From NCBI GenBank assembly GCA_020054035.1, contig JAGVLY010000024.1, positions 1 through 32,034 of the forward strand: a stretch of 32,034 bases of DNA, written 5' to 3'. The position numbers and the translations under genes are program-made. Shown piece after piece: positions 17,265-26,863 of this stretch (the stretch's first letter is position 1; each line of letters starts with the position of its first letter). Source of the stretch: Bacteroidia bacterium. GTDB lineage: Bacteria > Bacteroidota > Bacteroidia > SXHM01. The notes under the pieces were generated by a model. The model did not search any database. It was not told the DNA's origin and was given only the letters and a program-made list of their open reading frames with translations.

Positions 17265-19358
17265 ATGGCTGCAATCGTAACGGAGAAAAAGAAAGCCGGT
17301 TCTGTTTTGCCGGGAAACACGCTGTTAAAGGCGTGGCAACTGATGTGCACAGCCCGTGCCATGTCAGCTATTTACGAGAAGAATGCTAAAATAACTTCCA
17401 AATATGTTCACGCCACTTCGCGCGGACATGAAGCAATACAACTTGCATTAGGCTTACAATTATTGCCTCAGGATTTTGTTGCGCCTTATTACCGCGATGA
17501 TTCTATTTTGTTAGCAATAGGTATGCAGCCATACGAACTGATGCTGCAACTATTGGCAAAACGTGATGATCCTTTTTCGGGCGGAAGAACGTATTACTCG
17601 CATCCAAGTCTGAAGCGCGATGAAATGCCTAAAATACCGCACCAGAGTTCCGCAACGGGAATGCAGGCAATCCCTGCAACAGGTGTGGCAATGGGATTGC
17701 AGTATCAGGAATTGATTGGTTTAAAAGCTTCGGCAGAAAAACCAATCAGCGTTTGCTCGCTGGGTGATGCATCAATAACCGAAGGTGAAGTAGCCGAAGC
17801 ATTTCAAATGGCAGTGCTCAAAAAACTGCCCATATTGTATTTAGTGCAGGACAATGAATGGGATATTTCAGCAACGGCAAAGGAGATACGTGCGATGGAT
17901 GCGACTGAATATGCCAGAGGATTTAAAGGACTGGAAGTGCGCAGCATTGACGGCACTGACTTTATAGAGTGTTATAAAACCGTTTCGGAAGTGATAGAGC
18001 TTATGCGTAAAGAGCGCAGGCCATTTCTTATTCATGCAAAAGTTCCGTTGCTTAATCACCACACATCTGGTGTGCGCATGGAGTTTTACCGCAGTGAAGA
18101 AGACCTGGCAAAACATAAAGCGCGCGATCCGTTTCCTAAGTACAGAAAGCAATTAATTGAAATTGGTGTTACAGAAAAAGAACTTGCTGAACTGGAAGAA
18201 GAAGCAAACCAATTAGTAGAAGAAGATTTTGAAAATGCGTTAAAAGCAGAAGACCCTCAGCCATCGGATTTGTTTTTACATGAGTTTGCCCCTTCCCCTG
18301 TTACCGAAGAAAAAGGAGAACGCAATCCCGCAGGCAAACAGCCTACGGTGATGGTTGACTCTGCATTATTTGCTATCAGAGAATTGATGGCAAAGCATCC
18401 CGAGTGTTTGCTTTATGGACAGGATGTAGGCGGAAGATTAGGAGGAGTATTCCGTGAGGCAGCAACACTGGCACAACAGTTTGGGGATAACAGAGTATTT
18501 AATACTCCAATACAGGAAGCATTTATAATAGGAAGCACCGTTGGCATGAGTGCCGCAGGATGCAAACCCATTGTAGAAGTACAGTTTGCAGATTATATCT
18601 GGCCGGGCTTAAATCAATTATTTACAGAAGTAAGCCGCTCGTGCTATTTAAGTAATGGCAAATGGCCTGTGAGTTGTATTATCCGTGTCCCCATCGGTGC
18701 ATATGGCAGTGGCGGTCCTTATCACTCATCCAGCGTTGAGTCAGTAGTAACAAATATTAAAGGAATAAAGATAGCATATCCATCAACCGGTGCCGATTTA
18801 AAAGGACTAATGAAAGCTGCATATTATGACCCAAACCCTGTGGTTATTTTAGAACACAAAGGTTTGTATTGGTCAAAAATAAAAGGAACGGAAGAAGCCA
18901 AAACCATTGAACCGGATGAAGAGTATATTATTCCTTTCGGTAAGGCAAGGATTGCATTGGAGGCATCGGCAGAAGAATTAGTAAGCGGAAATACCATCAC
19001 GGTTATCACTTACGGAATGGGTGTTTACTGGGCAAAAAATGCAGCCAAAAACTTTCCGGGCAAAGTAGAAATAGTTGATTTACGAACACTTAATCCGCTG
19101 GACGAAGAAACAATTTATGCTTCGGTAAAAAAGCACGGAAAGTGTTTAGTGGTAACGGAGGAACCTGTAAATAATTCATTTGCGCAAAGCATTGCAGGGC
19201 GCATTTCCAAAACCTGTTTTGAATATTTAGATGCACCTGTGGATGTAATCGGTTCGGAGAATTTGCCGGCTATTCCTTTAAACTCAATCTTGGAGCAAAC
19301 GATGATTCCATCGGCTGAGAAAGTGGCGGTGGTTATGAAGAATTTGTTTGAGTATTGA
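17265..19358 (+). CDS. 2-oxoacid dehydrogenase E1 component, fused alpha+beta subunits (697 aa)
   Basis: E1-alpha ThDP signature GDASITEGEVAEAF...YLVQDNEWDIS; E1-beta HPECLLYGQDVGGRLGGVFREA, RVFNTPIQEAFIIGSTVGMS, PIGAYGSGGPYHSSSVES. Confidence 0.9.
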   Translation: MAAIVTEKKKAGSVLPGNTLLKAWQLMCTARAMSAIYEKNAKITSKYVHATSRGHEAIQLALGLQLLPQDFVAPYYRDDSILLAIGMQPYELMLQLLAKRDDPFSGGRTYYSHPSLKRDEMPKIPHQSSATGMQAIPATGVAMGLQYQELIGLKASAEKPISVCSLGDASITEGEVAEAFQMAVLKKLPILYLVQDNEWDISATAKEIRAMDATEYARGFKGLEVRSIDGTDFIECYKTVSEVIELMRKERRPFLIHAKVPLLNHHTSGVRMEFYRSEEDLAKHKARDPFPKYRKQLIEIGVTEKELAELEEEANQLVEEDFENALKAEDPQPSDLFLHEFAPSPVTEEKGERNPAGKQPTVMVDSALFAIRELMAKHPECLLYGQDVGGRLGGVFREAATLAQQFGDNRVFNTPIQEAFIIGSTVGMSAAGCKPIVEVQFADYIWPGLNQLFTEVSRSCYLSNGKWPVSCIIRVPIGAYGSGGPYHSSSVESVVTNIKGIKIAYPSTGADLKGLMKAAYYDPNPVVILEHKGLYWSKIKGTEEAKTIEPDEEYIIPFGKARIALEASAEELVSGNTITVITYGMGVYWAKNAAKNFPGKVEIVDLRTLNPLDEETIYASVKKHGKCLVVTEEPVNNSFAQSIAGRISKTCFEYLDAPVDVIGSENLPAIPLNSILEQTMIPSAEKVAVVMKNLFEY

Positions 19359-19361
19359 TTT

Positions 19362-20048
19362 ATGCAGAAACTTCTTTTATTGCACGGTGCCACCGGTTCA
19401 TCACAACAGTTTGAACAGGTAGCAGCCCTGCTTAATAACAGCTTTGAAATACACACCCTTGATTTTTCGGGACATGGAGGAAAACCAATTCCTGACGAGC
19501 CTTTCAGCATTGAGTTATTTGCAAAGGATGTACTTCGGTGGATGCAGCAGAACAAGATAGCAACCATTGATATTTTCGGCTACAGCATGGGCGGATATGT
19601 TGCTTTATATCTTGCAAAAAATCATCCCGAAAAAGTTGGCAAAGTATTTACCCTTGCCACCAAATTTAACTGGAACCCCGAAGGTGCAGCCAAAGAAGCA
19701 GCTATGCTTAACCCCGAAAAGATTGTTGAGAAAGTTCCTGTCTTTGCCAAAGCACTGGAACAAAAACACGGTGAGAACTGGAAAACTGTTTTAATAAAAA
19801 CAGCAGAGATGATGATTAATCTGGGCAACTCCCCTGCCCTGCCCTTAACTTCACTTACAGAAATACAACATCCTATTTTGATTTCCGTTGGCGATAAAGA
19901 CAACATGGTAACGCTGGAAGAAACCATTGCAGCTTACCGCTCAATAAAAAACGGACAACTGCTGGTGCTGCCTCAAACACAGCATCCATTTGAAAGGGTA
20001 AATCCCAAAAGAATTGCAGCTAAAATAAGTCGTTATTTCAGCGAGTGA
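19362..20048 (+). CDS. Alpha/beta hydrolase
   Basis: LLLHGATGSSQQF oxyanion region, nucleophile elbow GYSMGGY, late His QTQHPFER. Confidence 0.88.
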   Translation: MQKLLLLHGATGSSQQFEQVAALLNNSFEIHTLDFSGHGGKPIPDEPFSIELFAKDVLRWMQQNKIATIDIFGYSMGGYVALYLAKNHPEKVGKVFTLATKFNWNPEGAAKEAAMLNPEKIVEKVPVFAKALEQKHGENWKTVLIKTAEMMINLGNSPALPLTSLTEIQHPILISVGDKDNMVTLEETIAAYRSIKNGQLLVLPQTQHPFERVNPKRIAAKISRYFSE

Positions 20049-20425
20049 ATCGCTACGCGATTGCCTTCGCTGTCAATAAACAAGCCCATATAACCAATAT
20101 CAGGCGTTATCAGTTTTTTCTCCTGAAGCACTTTCCCACCTGCTTTTTCAACACGCGCCAACTCCACTGCAAGGTCAGCAGCTTGTGAGGTAAAGTAAAT
20201 TAATACACCGTCATTTTTTGAAGTAGCATAAAACTCCTTGTTATAAACCAATGAACCCTGCGCACCCGGTTTATTATCCAATGCCGGAAACCAACCCATT
20301 TCAATTGGTCCCATTACATGTTTTGAAATACTGATTTCAAAAACAGTTTGGTAAAAAGTGATGGCTCTGTCCATATTGTCAACCGGAATTTCAAACCAGC
20401 CAACCATGTTTCTTTGTAGTTCCAT
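20033..20425 (-). CDS. VOC (glyoxalase/bleomycin-resistance) family protein
   Basis: WFEIPVDNMDRAITFYQTVFEI...VEKAGGKVLQEKKLITPDIGYMGLFIDSEGNRVAIHS. Confidence 0.88.
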   Translation of the reverse strand: MELQRNMVGWFEIPVDNMDRAITFYQTVFEISISKHVMGPIEMGWFPALDNKPGAQGSLVYNKEFYATSKNDGVLIYFTSQAADLAVELARVEKAGGKVLQEKKLITPDIGYMGLFIDSEGNRVAIHSLK

Positions 20426-20467
20426 TGTGTTAAATTTTTAGATGTGTATGCAAATATAAAGAATACT

Positions 20468-20512
20468 TCTCTGCGGCTCTCTGCGTAAAACTCTGCGACC
20501 TCTGCGGTTAAA
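20468..20512. repeat. Interspersed CTCTGCG-type repeat upstream of bioB
   Basis: tCTCTGCGgctCTCTGCGtaaaaCTCTGCGacCTCTGCGgttaaa: four CTCTGCG units at 20469, 20479, 20491 and 20500. Confidence 0.65.
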
Positions 20513-20531
20513 ATTAGTTGCCGTAAATCTT

Positions 20532-20539
20532 TATCTTTG
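20532..20539 (+). promoter_or_regulatory. Candidate -7 element (TAnnTTTG) for bioB
   Basis: TATCTTTG 22 nt before the bioB ATG; -33 spacing not convincing. Confidence 0.4.
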
Positions 20540-20561
20540 CGCGAATCCCAAAAAGAAAAAC

Positions 20562-21524
20562 ATGTCCTGGACTTTAGATAAAATATTAGAAGTTTACAAT
20601 ACACCCTTGTTGGAATTAGTTTTCCAAGCACAGCAGGTTCATCGTCAATACCACACCCCAAGCGAGGTGCAGGTTAGTTCACTGCTATCCATTAAAACTG
20701 GAGGCTGTGCTGAAGACTGCGCCTATTGCCCGCAGGCAGCCCGCTACAACACCGATGTTAAGGTGCATAAACTGATGACACAGGAAGAAGTAGTAAGTGC
20801 TGCAACTAAAGCAAAAACAGCAGGTGCATCACGCCTGTGTATGGGAGCTGCCTGGCGCGAAGTGCGTGATAACCGCGATTTTGACAATGTACTGGAAATG
20901 GTAAAAAGCGTGAACGGCATGGGCATGGAAGTATGCTGTACCCTTGGAATGCTTACCGAAGAACAGGCGCAGAAACTGGCTGACGCAGGATTGTATGCTT
21001 ACAACCACAACATTGATACATCAGAAGAAAACTACGATAAAATCATTACTACCCGTACTTATAATGACCGCCTGCACACCATTGAAAACGTGCGCAAAGC
21101 CGGAGTAAGCGTATGTTCAGGTGGAATTATAGGAATGGGAGAAAGTGTGGAAGACCGTGCAGGTATGTTGTTAACTCTTTCCAATCTTGACCCTCAACCT
21201 GAGTCTGTTCCGATTAATGCATTAGTGCCTGTTGCAGGAACTCCTCTTGAAAATCAACCCATTGTTCCTATTTGGGACATGGTGCGCATGGTAGCTACGG
21301 CACGTATAGTAATGCCAAGAACAACGGTGCGCCTTTCTGCGGGAAGAACACGCATGTCGCTGGAAGGACAGGCTTTGTGCTTCTTAGCCGGAGCAAGTTC
21401 AATTTTTGCAGGTGATAAATTATTGACCACTCCCAATCCTGATTTCAATGAGGATATGGAAATGTTCAAACTCTTCGGGTTAACTCCAAAAGAAGCTTTT
21501 AAAGAAGTGGCACATGCACATTGA
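20562..21524 (+). CDS. bioB: Biotin synthase
   Basis: Radical SAM CxxxCxx[50 protein letters not shown]. Confidence 0.96.
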   Translation: MSWTLDKILEVYNTPLLELVFQAQQVHRQYHTPSEVQVSSLLSIKTGGCAEDCAYCPQAARYNTDVKVHKLMTQEEVVSAATKAKTAGASRLCMGAAWREVRDNRDFDNVLEMVKSVNGMGMEVCCTLGMLTEEQAQKLADAGLYAYNHNIDTSEENYDKIITTRTYNDRLHTIENVRKAGVSVCSGGIIGMGESVEDRAGMLLTLSNLDPQPESVPINALVPVAGTPLENQPIVPIWDMVRMVATARIVMPRTTVRLSAGRTRMSLEGQALCFLAGASSIFAGDKLLTTPNPDFNEDMEMFKLFGLTPKEAFKEVAHAH

Positions 21525-22644
21525 TGAGCGCCTGAGCGCATCACTGGAAAAAAGAATTTCCGAAAAAACCTTTCGCTCAATCACGCTGAAAAGCGGATTG
21601 ATTGATTTTTCATCCAACGATTACCTTGGTTTTGCACGCTCTGCAAAACTGAAAGAGAAAATCAAAGAATACGAAAACACAGAACAGAATTTACTGAATG
21701 GCTCTACCGGTTCGCGGCTGCTGTCAGGCAATTCAGCCTTTGCTGAAGAACTGGAAAAGTTTATTGCAGATTATCATAACGCAGAGGCAGCATTACTCAT
21801 CAACTCAGGTTACGATGCAAACCTTGGTTTGTTTTCAGCGCTGGGCAGAAAAGGCGATACTATTATTTATGATGAGCTCATCCATGCATCAGTGCATGAT
21901 GGCATGCGGCTTTCCAAAGCAGATTGCAAACCATTTGCACATAATAACACTGTACATCTTGAAGAACTTTTAAAACAAACAACAGGGCAAATTTTTGTTG
22001 CTGTTGAATCAGTTTATTCAATGGACGGAGACTTTGCTCCATTAAAAGAAATTGCCGCACTCTGCAAAAAATACAACGCCAGTCTTATTGTTGATGAAGC
22101 CCATGCTACAGGAATTTTCGGAGAAAATGGAAAAGGAAGAGTTTGTGAATTAGGTTTGAAAAATGATGTGTTTGCTCGACTGATTACATACGGAAAAGCT
22201 ATAGGGTGCAATGGTGCGGCAGTTATAGGCAGCACATTGTTAAAAAACTACCTCGTTAATTTTGCACGTTCATTTATTTACACAACGGCAGCGCCTGTGC
22301 ATAACTTACATGCAATAAAAAGCGCTTACGATTTATTACTGAAATCTGAAGAAACAATTTCTTCTCTCAAAAAACTGATTGCACTTTTTAAACAGATAAT
22401 AATCACTGTTGATGGAATAAATCTGCACGAAAGCTCCTCTCCTATTCAAAGCATTATTATCCCGGGAAATGAAAAGGTGAGAAATGTAGCAGAACAAATA
22501 CAGGAAAAAGGTTTTGATGTTCGCCCGTTGGTAAGTCCTACTGTGCCTGCAGGACAGGAACGAATAAGAATTTGTCTACACGCTTTTAATACAGAAAAAG
22601 AAATTGAAGATTTGGTTTCAGCAATTCAATTATCGCTGCAATGA
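21514..22644 (+). CDS. bioF: 8-amino-7-oxononanoate synthase (AONS family)
   Basis: [41 protein letters not shown]-Lys region [13 protein letters not shown]; overlaps bioB by 11 bp. Confidence 0.92.
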   Translation: MHIDERLSASLEKRISEKTFRSITLKSGLIDFSSNDYLGFARSAKLKEKIKEYENTEQNLLNGSTGSRLLSGNSAFAEELEKFIADYHNAEAALLINSGYDANLGLFSALGRKGDTIIYDELIHASVHDGMRLSKADCKPFAHNNTVHLEELLKQTTGQIFVAVESVYSMDGDFAPLKEIAALCKKYNASLIVDEAHATGIFGENGKGRVCELGLKNDVFARLITYGKAIGCNGAAVIGSTLLKNYLVNFARSFIYTTAAPVHNLHAIKSAYDLLLKSEETISSLKKLIALFKQIIITVDGINLHESSSPIQSIIIPGNEKVRNVAEQIQEKGFDVRPLVSPTVPAGQERIRICLHAFNTEKEIEDLVSAIQLSLQ

Positions 22645-23249
22645 GAAAGATATTTGTAACCGGAATTGGAACTGGTATTGGTAAAACAATTATTTCCGCT
22701 TTGCTTACAGAAAAATTGAAAGCCGATTACTGGAAACCTGTTCAATCAGGAAACCTCGATGACACAGATACCGATTTAGTACGAAGATTAGTTTTTAACA
22801 ACCTATCCGTTTTTCATCCTGAGACATTCAGATTAAAGCAACCCCTATCGCCTCACGTTGCCGCTGAAATTGATGGAGTTGAAATAAATTTGGAAGATTT
22901 TAAAATTCCTGAAACAAAAAACAACTTAGTGATTGAAGGCGCAGGCGGGTTGATGGTTCCGCTTTCAAACCAACTCTTTGTTATTGATTTGATAAAGCAT
23001 ATAAATGCAGAAGTAGTTCTTGTTTCACAGAACTACTTAGGCAGTATCAATCACACGCTGCTATCAGCAGAGGCATTGAAATCAAGAAATATAAATGTAA
23101 CGGGGATAATTTTTAATGGCGAAACTTATCCGCAGGGTGAGCAGATAATACTGCAGCACACCGGACTTCGGTGTTTGGCAAGAGTGCCGCAGATGAATAA
23201 TATTTCGCGAGAGAGCATAAAGCTGTTTGCTGAAAAGTTAGAATTGTAG
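22641..23249 (+). CDS. bioD: Dethiobiotin synthetase
   Basis: VTGIGTGIGKTIISALL P-loop, WKPVQSG, VIEGAGGLMVPL; ATGA overlap with bioF. Confidence 0.94.
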   Translation: MRKIFVTGIGTGIGKTIISALLTEKLKADYWKPVQSGNLDDTDTDLVRRLVFNNLSVFHPETFRLKQPLSPHVAAEIDGVEINLEDFKIPETKNNLVIEGAGGLMVPLSNQLFVIDLIKHINAEVVLVSQNYLGSINHTLLSAEALKSRNINVTGIIFNGETYPQGEQIILQHTGLRCLARVPQMNNISRESIKLFAEKLEL

Positions 23250-23255
23250 TTCGGA

Positions 23256-23384
23256 TTACATCCCAACTTCGTCACCACTAATAATATGAGTAGGTGAAGG
23301 TTGTGCAGTTGCAGTAGTGTTGCTAGAGCCGCTTCCAACTAATGTTGAAACTGCGATAATGATGGTGGTAATTGCTGAAATCAT
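23256..23384 (-). CDS. Uncalled 42-aa small secreted/membrane peptide, copy 1: MISAITTIIIAVSTLVGSGSSNTTATAQPSPTHIISGDEVGM
   Basis: ATG at 23384, TAA at 23256. Paralogous to copy 2, with differences mostly synonymous; below the 60-aa cutoff of the ORF track. Confidence 0.7.
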   Translation of the reverse strand: MISAITTIIIAVSTLVGSGSSNTTATAQPSPTHIISGDEVGM

Positions 23385-23568
23385 GGTGTTTGTTTTTTTA
23401 AGAGTTAGTAATTGATTATTTATTTTTACATTCCAACTTCGTCTCCGCTGATAATGTGAGTAGGTGAAGGTTGTGCAGTTGCTGAAGTGTTGCTTGAACC
23501 GCTTCCGATTAATGTTGATACTGCAATGATGATGGTGGTAATTGTTGAGATCATGGTGTTTGTTTTTT
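23259..23568 (-). repeat. 170-bp-period tandem duplication carrying the two small genes
   Basis: Homologous blocks 23259-23398 and 23429-23568; start codons 170 bp apart. Confidence 0.85.
23426..23554 (-). CDS. Uncalled 42-aa small secreted/membrane peptide, copy 2: MISTITTIIIAVSTLIGSGSSNTSATAQPSPTHIISGDEVGM
   Basis: ATG at 23554, TAA at 23426. 39/42 residues identical to copy 1; shared leader AAAAAACAAACACC-ATG. Confidence 0.7.
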   Translation of the reverse strand: MISTITTIIIAVSTLIGSGSSNTSATAQPSPTHIISGDEVGM

Positions 23569-23705
23569 GAGGTTTGTAATAAAGTTTAATTGGGTGCTTT
23601 TAGTTTTTTAGTTGCACTTTAGTTTGGTCGTTTATCGAATAGCATGTAAATTGTAGCCGACTATTCCAAAAAAATAACTATAGTGAAATCACCCTGAAAG
23701 CCGCG

Positions 23706-25262
23706 ATGCGAGAGGAAAACATACAACACCTGAAGCACATTGTTGACGCACTCAATAAAAATGAGAAAGAGGTTCTTGTTGAATACCTCAAGGCATTTGA
23801 CAGCCGCTCAAGTGGCTACAAGCCAAAGACTCTAATCATTTTAGACTTGTTGTTAAAAAACGATGACTTATCGATAATCAATAAGTATTTGAAGAAGAAA
23901 TTCGGGGCTAAGTCGGAAGATGCACTACGAATGATGATGTATCGCCTGAAAGAAAAAATAGGCGAAAGTTTAGTGTTGGACGTAAATATTATGCGTGAAG
24001 GGGTCTACAGTGAACTTTCGCAGGCACGTGCAAACATTGCGAAGAAAAAAATCATTGCACTTATTTACACATCAAGAGGAATAGCACATGAAACCCTTGA
24101 GTTGTATGATAAGGTAATTTCTCTGGCAAAAAAATTTGAGTTCTATAACGATCTGATAGAGGTGTTGATGTATAAGCAGCAACACGTAGGAATTAGGGAA
24201 GGGAAAAAAGCATATAACAAGCTTACAGAAGAAATCAACTTCTATGAAAAAAGCCGCACTGCAGCAAATGATGCAATAAAGGCATACTATGAAGTATCTA
24301 TTAACTGGGGCTTTAAAGGACTGAACAGAAATGTTCCCGATCCGGGGTATATTACTTTTCTTGAAGATAAACTCTCAAAACTCAAAAAGGACTTTGAAGA
24401 GACTTCCTCCGCTTTGGTTGGTTATTACTACTATACTATTAGTGTAGAATATAATCAGGTTCTTCATTTTGGAAAAAAAGCCAGTGAGTATTGTAACTAT
24501 CTGGTTGATCTGGTAAAAAATAATCCTTCCATTTATTTGAAACTAAGATTAGGAAACGTTTACCTTAATTACAGTCAGAATGAATTATTCAATTATGAAT
24601 TTAATTCAGCTTTACAAAATGCATTGGAAGGAAAGAAGTGTTTCAATACCGGCACCTATAATTACAACAACAGTCTTGAACTTGAATTTTATGCAAATTT
24701 CTACTCCGGTAATCTGAAGGATGCTACTACTACGATTGAAACACTTATTCAAAACACAAAAACAGATAAAAGCGAATTCTCTACTGCAAAGCGACATTAC
24801 CTCTTAGCCTGCACCTATTTCGCGCAGAAACAATTTATCAAAGCAAATCGCACCTTACAGTTTACTTCATCGGCCGAAAAAGACAAAGAAGGCTGGAACA
24901 TCGGTATGCGTATTTTCAATATTATGAATACAGTAGAAAATGCTCAGTATGACCAAGCCGATTTACTGATTATGAATTTACGCCAGTTCATCAAAGAAGC
25001 ACTGAAACTCAAATTTGTTCCCGAACGCGATAAAATCATTCTGGAAATACTGCTTGAACTTAGAAAACAAGGCTATGATTTTGAGAAAATAGTTAAAACA
25101 AAGCATCAGCAATTGGAACAACTTGCTAATGTTAAAGGAAACCACTCATGGCAAATTCAATCACCTGAACTTATTGTGTTCCATCGCTGGGTAGTTGCAA
25201 AGGCAAAAGAAAAATTTTATGAGCCTGTTTATAGAATGGAAGTAGTAAACAGTATTGACTAA
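23706..25262 (+). CDS. Large helical, probably TPR-like protein of unknown function (518 aa)
   Basis: Helix-rich throughout; repeats such as ALQNALEGKKCF, KRHYLLACTYFAQKQFIKANRTLQF. No signal peptide and no canonical HTH recognised. Confidence 0.7.
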   Translation: MREENIQHLKHIVDALNKNEKEVLVEYLKAFDSRSSGYKPKTLIILDLLLKNDDLSIINKYLKKKFGAKSEDALRMMMYRLKEKIGESLVLDVNIMREGVYSELSQARANIAKKKIIALIYTSRGIAHETLELYDKVISLAKKFEFYNDLIEVLMYKQQHVGIREGKKAYNKLTEEINFYEKSRTAANDAIKAYYEVSINWGFKGLNRNVPDPGYITFLEDKLSKLKKDFEETSSALVGYYYYTISVEYNQVLHFGKKASEYCNYLVDLVKNNPSIYLKLRLGNVYLNYSQNELFNYEFNSALQNALEGKKCFNTGTYNYNNSLELEFYANFYSGNLKDATTTIETLIQNTKTDKSEFSTAKRHYLLACTYFAQKQFIKANRTLQFTSSAEKDKEGWNIGMRIFNIMNTVENAQYDQADLLIMNLRQFIKEALKLKFVPERDKIILEILLELRKQGYDFEKIVKTKHQQLEQLANVKGNHSWQIQSPELIVFHRWVVAKAKEKFYEPVYRMEVVNSID

Positions 25263-25639
25263 TTGCAGCCACACTCCTGCCCTGCCCTTCTGACAGCATT
25301 CAGCACTACAACAGTATCACAAAGTGAAAAATCCATTTGGATTTTATCTTCACTTATTTCAAGCAGGTAGTATTTACAAGGTTTTTCACGCACTCTACTT
25401 TTATCAAAATTCACTTCTGTCTTTTTAATAATTGAAGCAATGCTGTCTTTATTCAAATTCAGGCAAGCCAATTGACAAATTGCTTTTTCTGAAATCACAG
25501 GTTTGCGCTCTATGATTTCTGTTTTTACACGTTCGCCCGGCATCCAGAAGTCAAAACTTCTTCCGCGCATCAGCAAAAAATAAATAAAGATTGCACCAAT
25601 GGTGAAGCCAATTATATAATAGAATACCCGTTTAGCCAT
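25259..25639 (-). CDS. Hypothetical single-pass membrane protein
   Basis: MAKRVFYYIIGFTIGAIFIYFLLMRG N-terminal TM; start directly after the ald stop (TAAATG). Confidence 0.7.
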   Translation of the reverse strand: MAKRVFYYIIGFTIGAIFIYFLLMRGRSFDFWMPGERVKTEIIERKPVISEKAICQLACLNLNKDSIASIIKKTEVNFDKSRVREKPCKYYLLEISEDKIQMDFSLCDTVVVLNAVRRAGQECGCN

Positions 25640-26860
25640 TTAAAATGCTGCCAGCAACAACTCTATATCCGTGTAAGGAATTTTATAGGTATCGCCAAGA
25701 AATTTATTAGTGAGCTTACCGTTGTAAAGATAAATACCATGTCTCAGACCCTGATTATTGCGTATCATATTTTTCATTCCACCGCTGTCGCCAACATTGA
25801 GCAACATAGGTGCAAAAATATTACTCAAGGCATGAGATGCTGTTTGTGCAACACGCGATGCAATGTTTGGAACACAATAGTGTGTTACCCCATGTTTAAT
25901 GAAAACAGGATCAGCGTGACTGGTAACACGCGATGTTTCAAAACATCCTCCTTGGTCAATGCACACATCAATAACAACTGAACCCTCTTGCATATTACTT
26001 ACCATTTCGTCAGTTACAAGACAAGGTGTTTTACCGGATTTGGAACGAATAGCACCTATCACCACATCCGCACGCATTAAGGCTTTTGCCAAAATTTTAG
26101 GTTGTATGATGGATGTATAAATCCTTCTGCCAATATCGTTTTGCAAACGTGAGAGTTTATAAATGGAATTATCAAACACTTTTACGTTTGCACCTAAACC
26201 CAATGCGGCACGTGCTGCTGATTCACCAACAGTTCCCGCACCAATAATAACTACTTCCGTTGGAGGAATTCCGCTGATACCACCCAGCAACATACCACGC
26301 CCTTCGTTTACATTGCTCAAATACTCGGCTGCTATCAACACGGCTGTGCTTCCTGCAATTTCGCTCATGCTACGCACAAAGGGATAAATCCCTACTTTGT
26401 CTTTTATGTAATCGTAAGCAATGGCACTGGCTTTTTTTGCCATTAATTGTTTTAAAAAGTTTTCGGGTTGAATGGTTAATTGCAGTGCAGAGAATAACGT
26501 TTGACTCGGCTGCATAATCTCAATCTCTTCTAATGATGGCGGAGCAACTTTTAAAACAATATCGGCTTTGTAAACTTCTTTTATATCATAGGCAATCTGC
26601 GCTCCTGCTTCACTGTAATCAGTGTCGGTAAAATTTGCGCCTTTTCCCGCATTGGTTTCAATTACTATTTTATGTCCGTTGGCTACCAATAGTTGAACTG
26701 CATCCGGAACAAGTGGTACGCGATTTTCCTGAAAATGCGTTTCTTTAGGAATACCAATATAAAGGTCTTGCTGCTTACGACCTACTTCTAGCATTTCTTC
26801 CTGCGGCATCAGTCCTGCCGAAGTAAGCGTAAAAAATCCACTGCGTTTTTGTTCCATCAT
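25640..26860 (-). CDS. ald: Alanine dehydrogenase family protein
   Basis: IGIPKETHFQENRVPLVPDAVQLL, VVIIGAGTVGESAARAALGLGANVKVFD, VIDVCIDQGGCFETSRVTSH. Confidence 0.87.
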   Translation of the reverse strand: MMEQKRSGFFTLTSAGLMPQEEMLEVGRKQQDLYIGIPKETHFQENRVPLVPDAVQLLVANGHKIVIETNAGKGANFTDTDYSEAGAQIAYDIKEVYKADIVLKVAPPSLEEIEIMQPSQTLFSALQLTIQPENFLKQLMAKKASAIAYDYIKDKVGIYPFVRSMSEIAGSTAVLIAAEYLSNVNEGRGMLLGGISGIPPTEVVIIGAGTVGESAARAALGLGANVKVFDNSIYKLSRLQNDIGRRIYTSIIQPKILAKALMRADVVIGAIRSKSGKTPCLVTDEMVSNMQEGSVVIDVCIDQGGCFETSRVTSHADPVFIKHGVTHYCVPNIASRVAQTASHALSNIFAPMLLNVGDSGGMKNMIRNNQGLRHGIYLYNGKLTNKFLGDTYKIPYTDIELLLAAF

Positions 26861-26863
26861 TAA

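Noticed and set aside
19115-19567. 150-aa minus-strand ORF across the E1/hydrolase junction
   Set aside because: Antisense to two well-supported genes; no motif support.
23256-23570. CRISPR-like or simple non-coding tandem repeat interpretation of the 170-bp duplication
   Set aside because: Only two long units, no short palindromic repeat/spacer pattern, and the differences follow codon structure on the minus strand.
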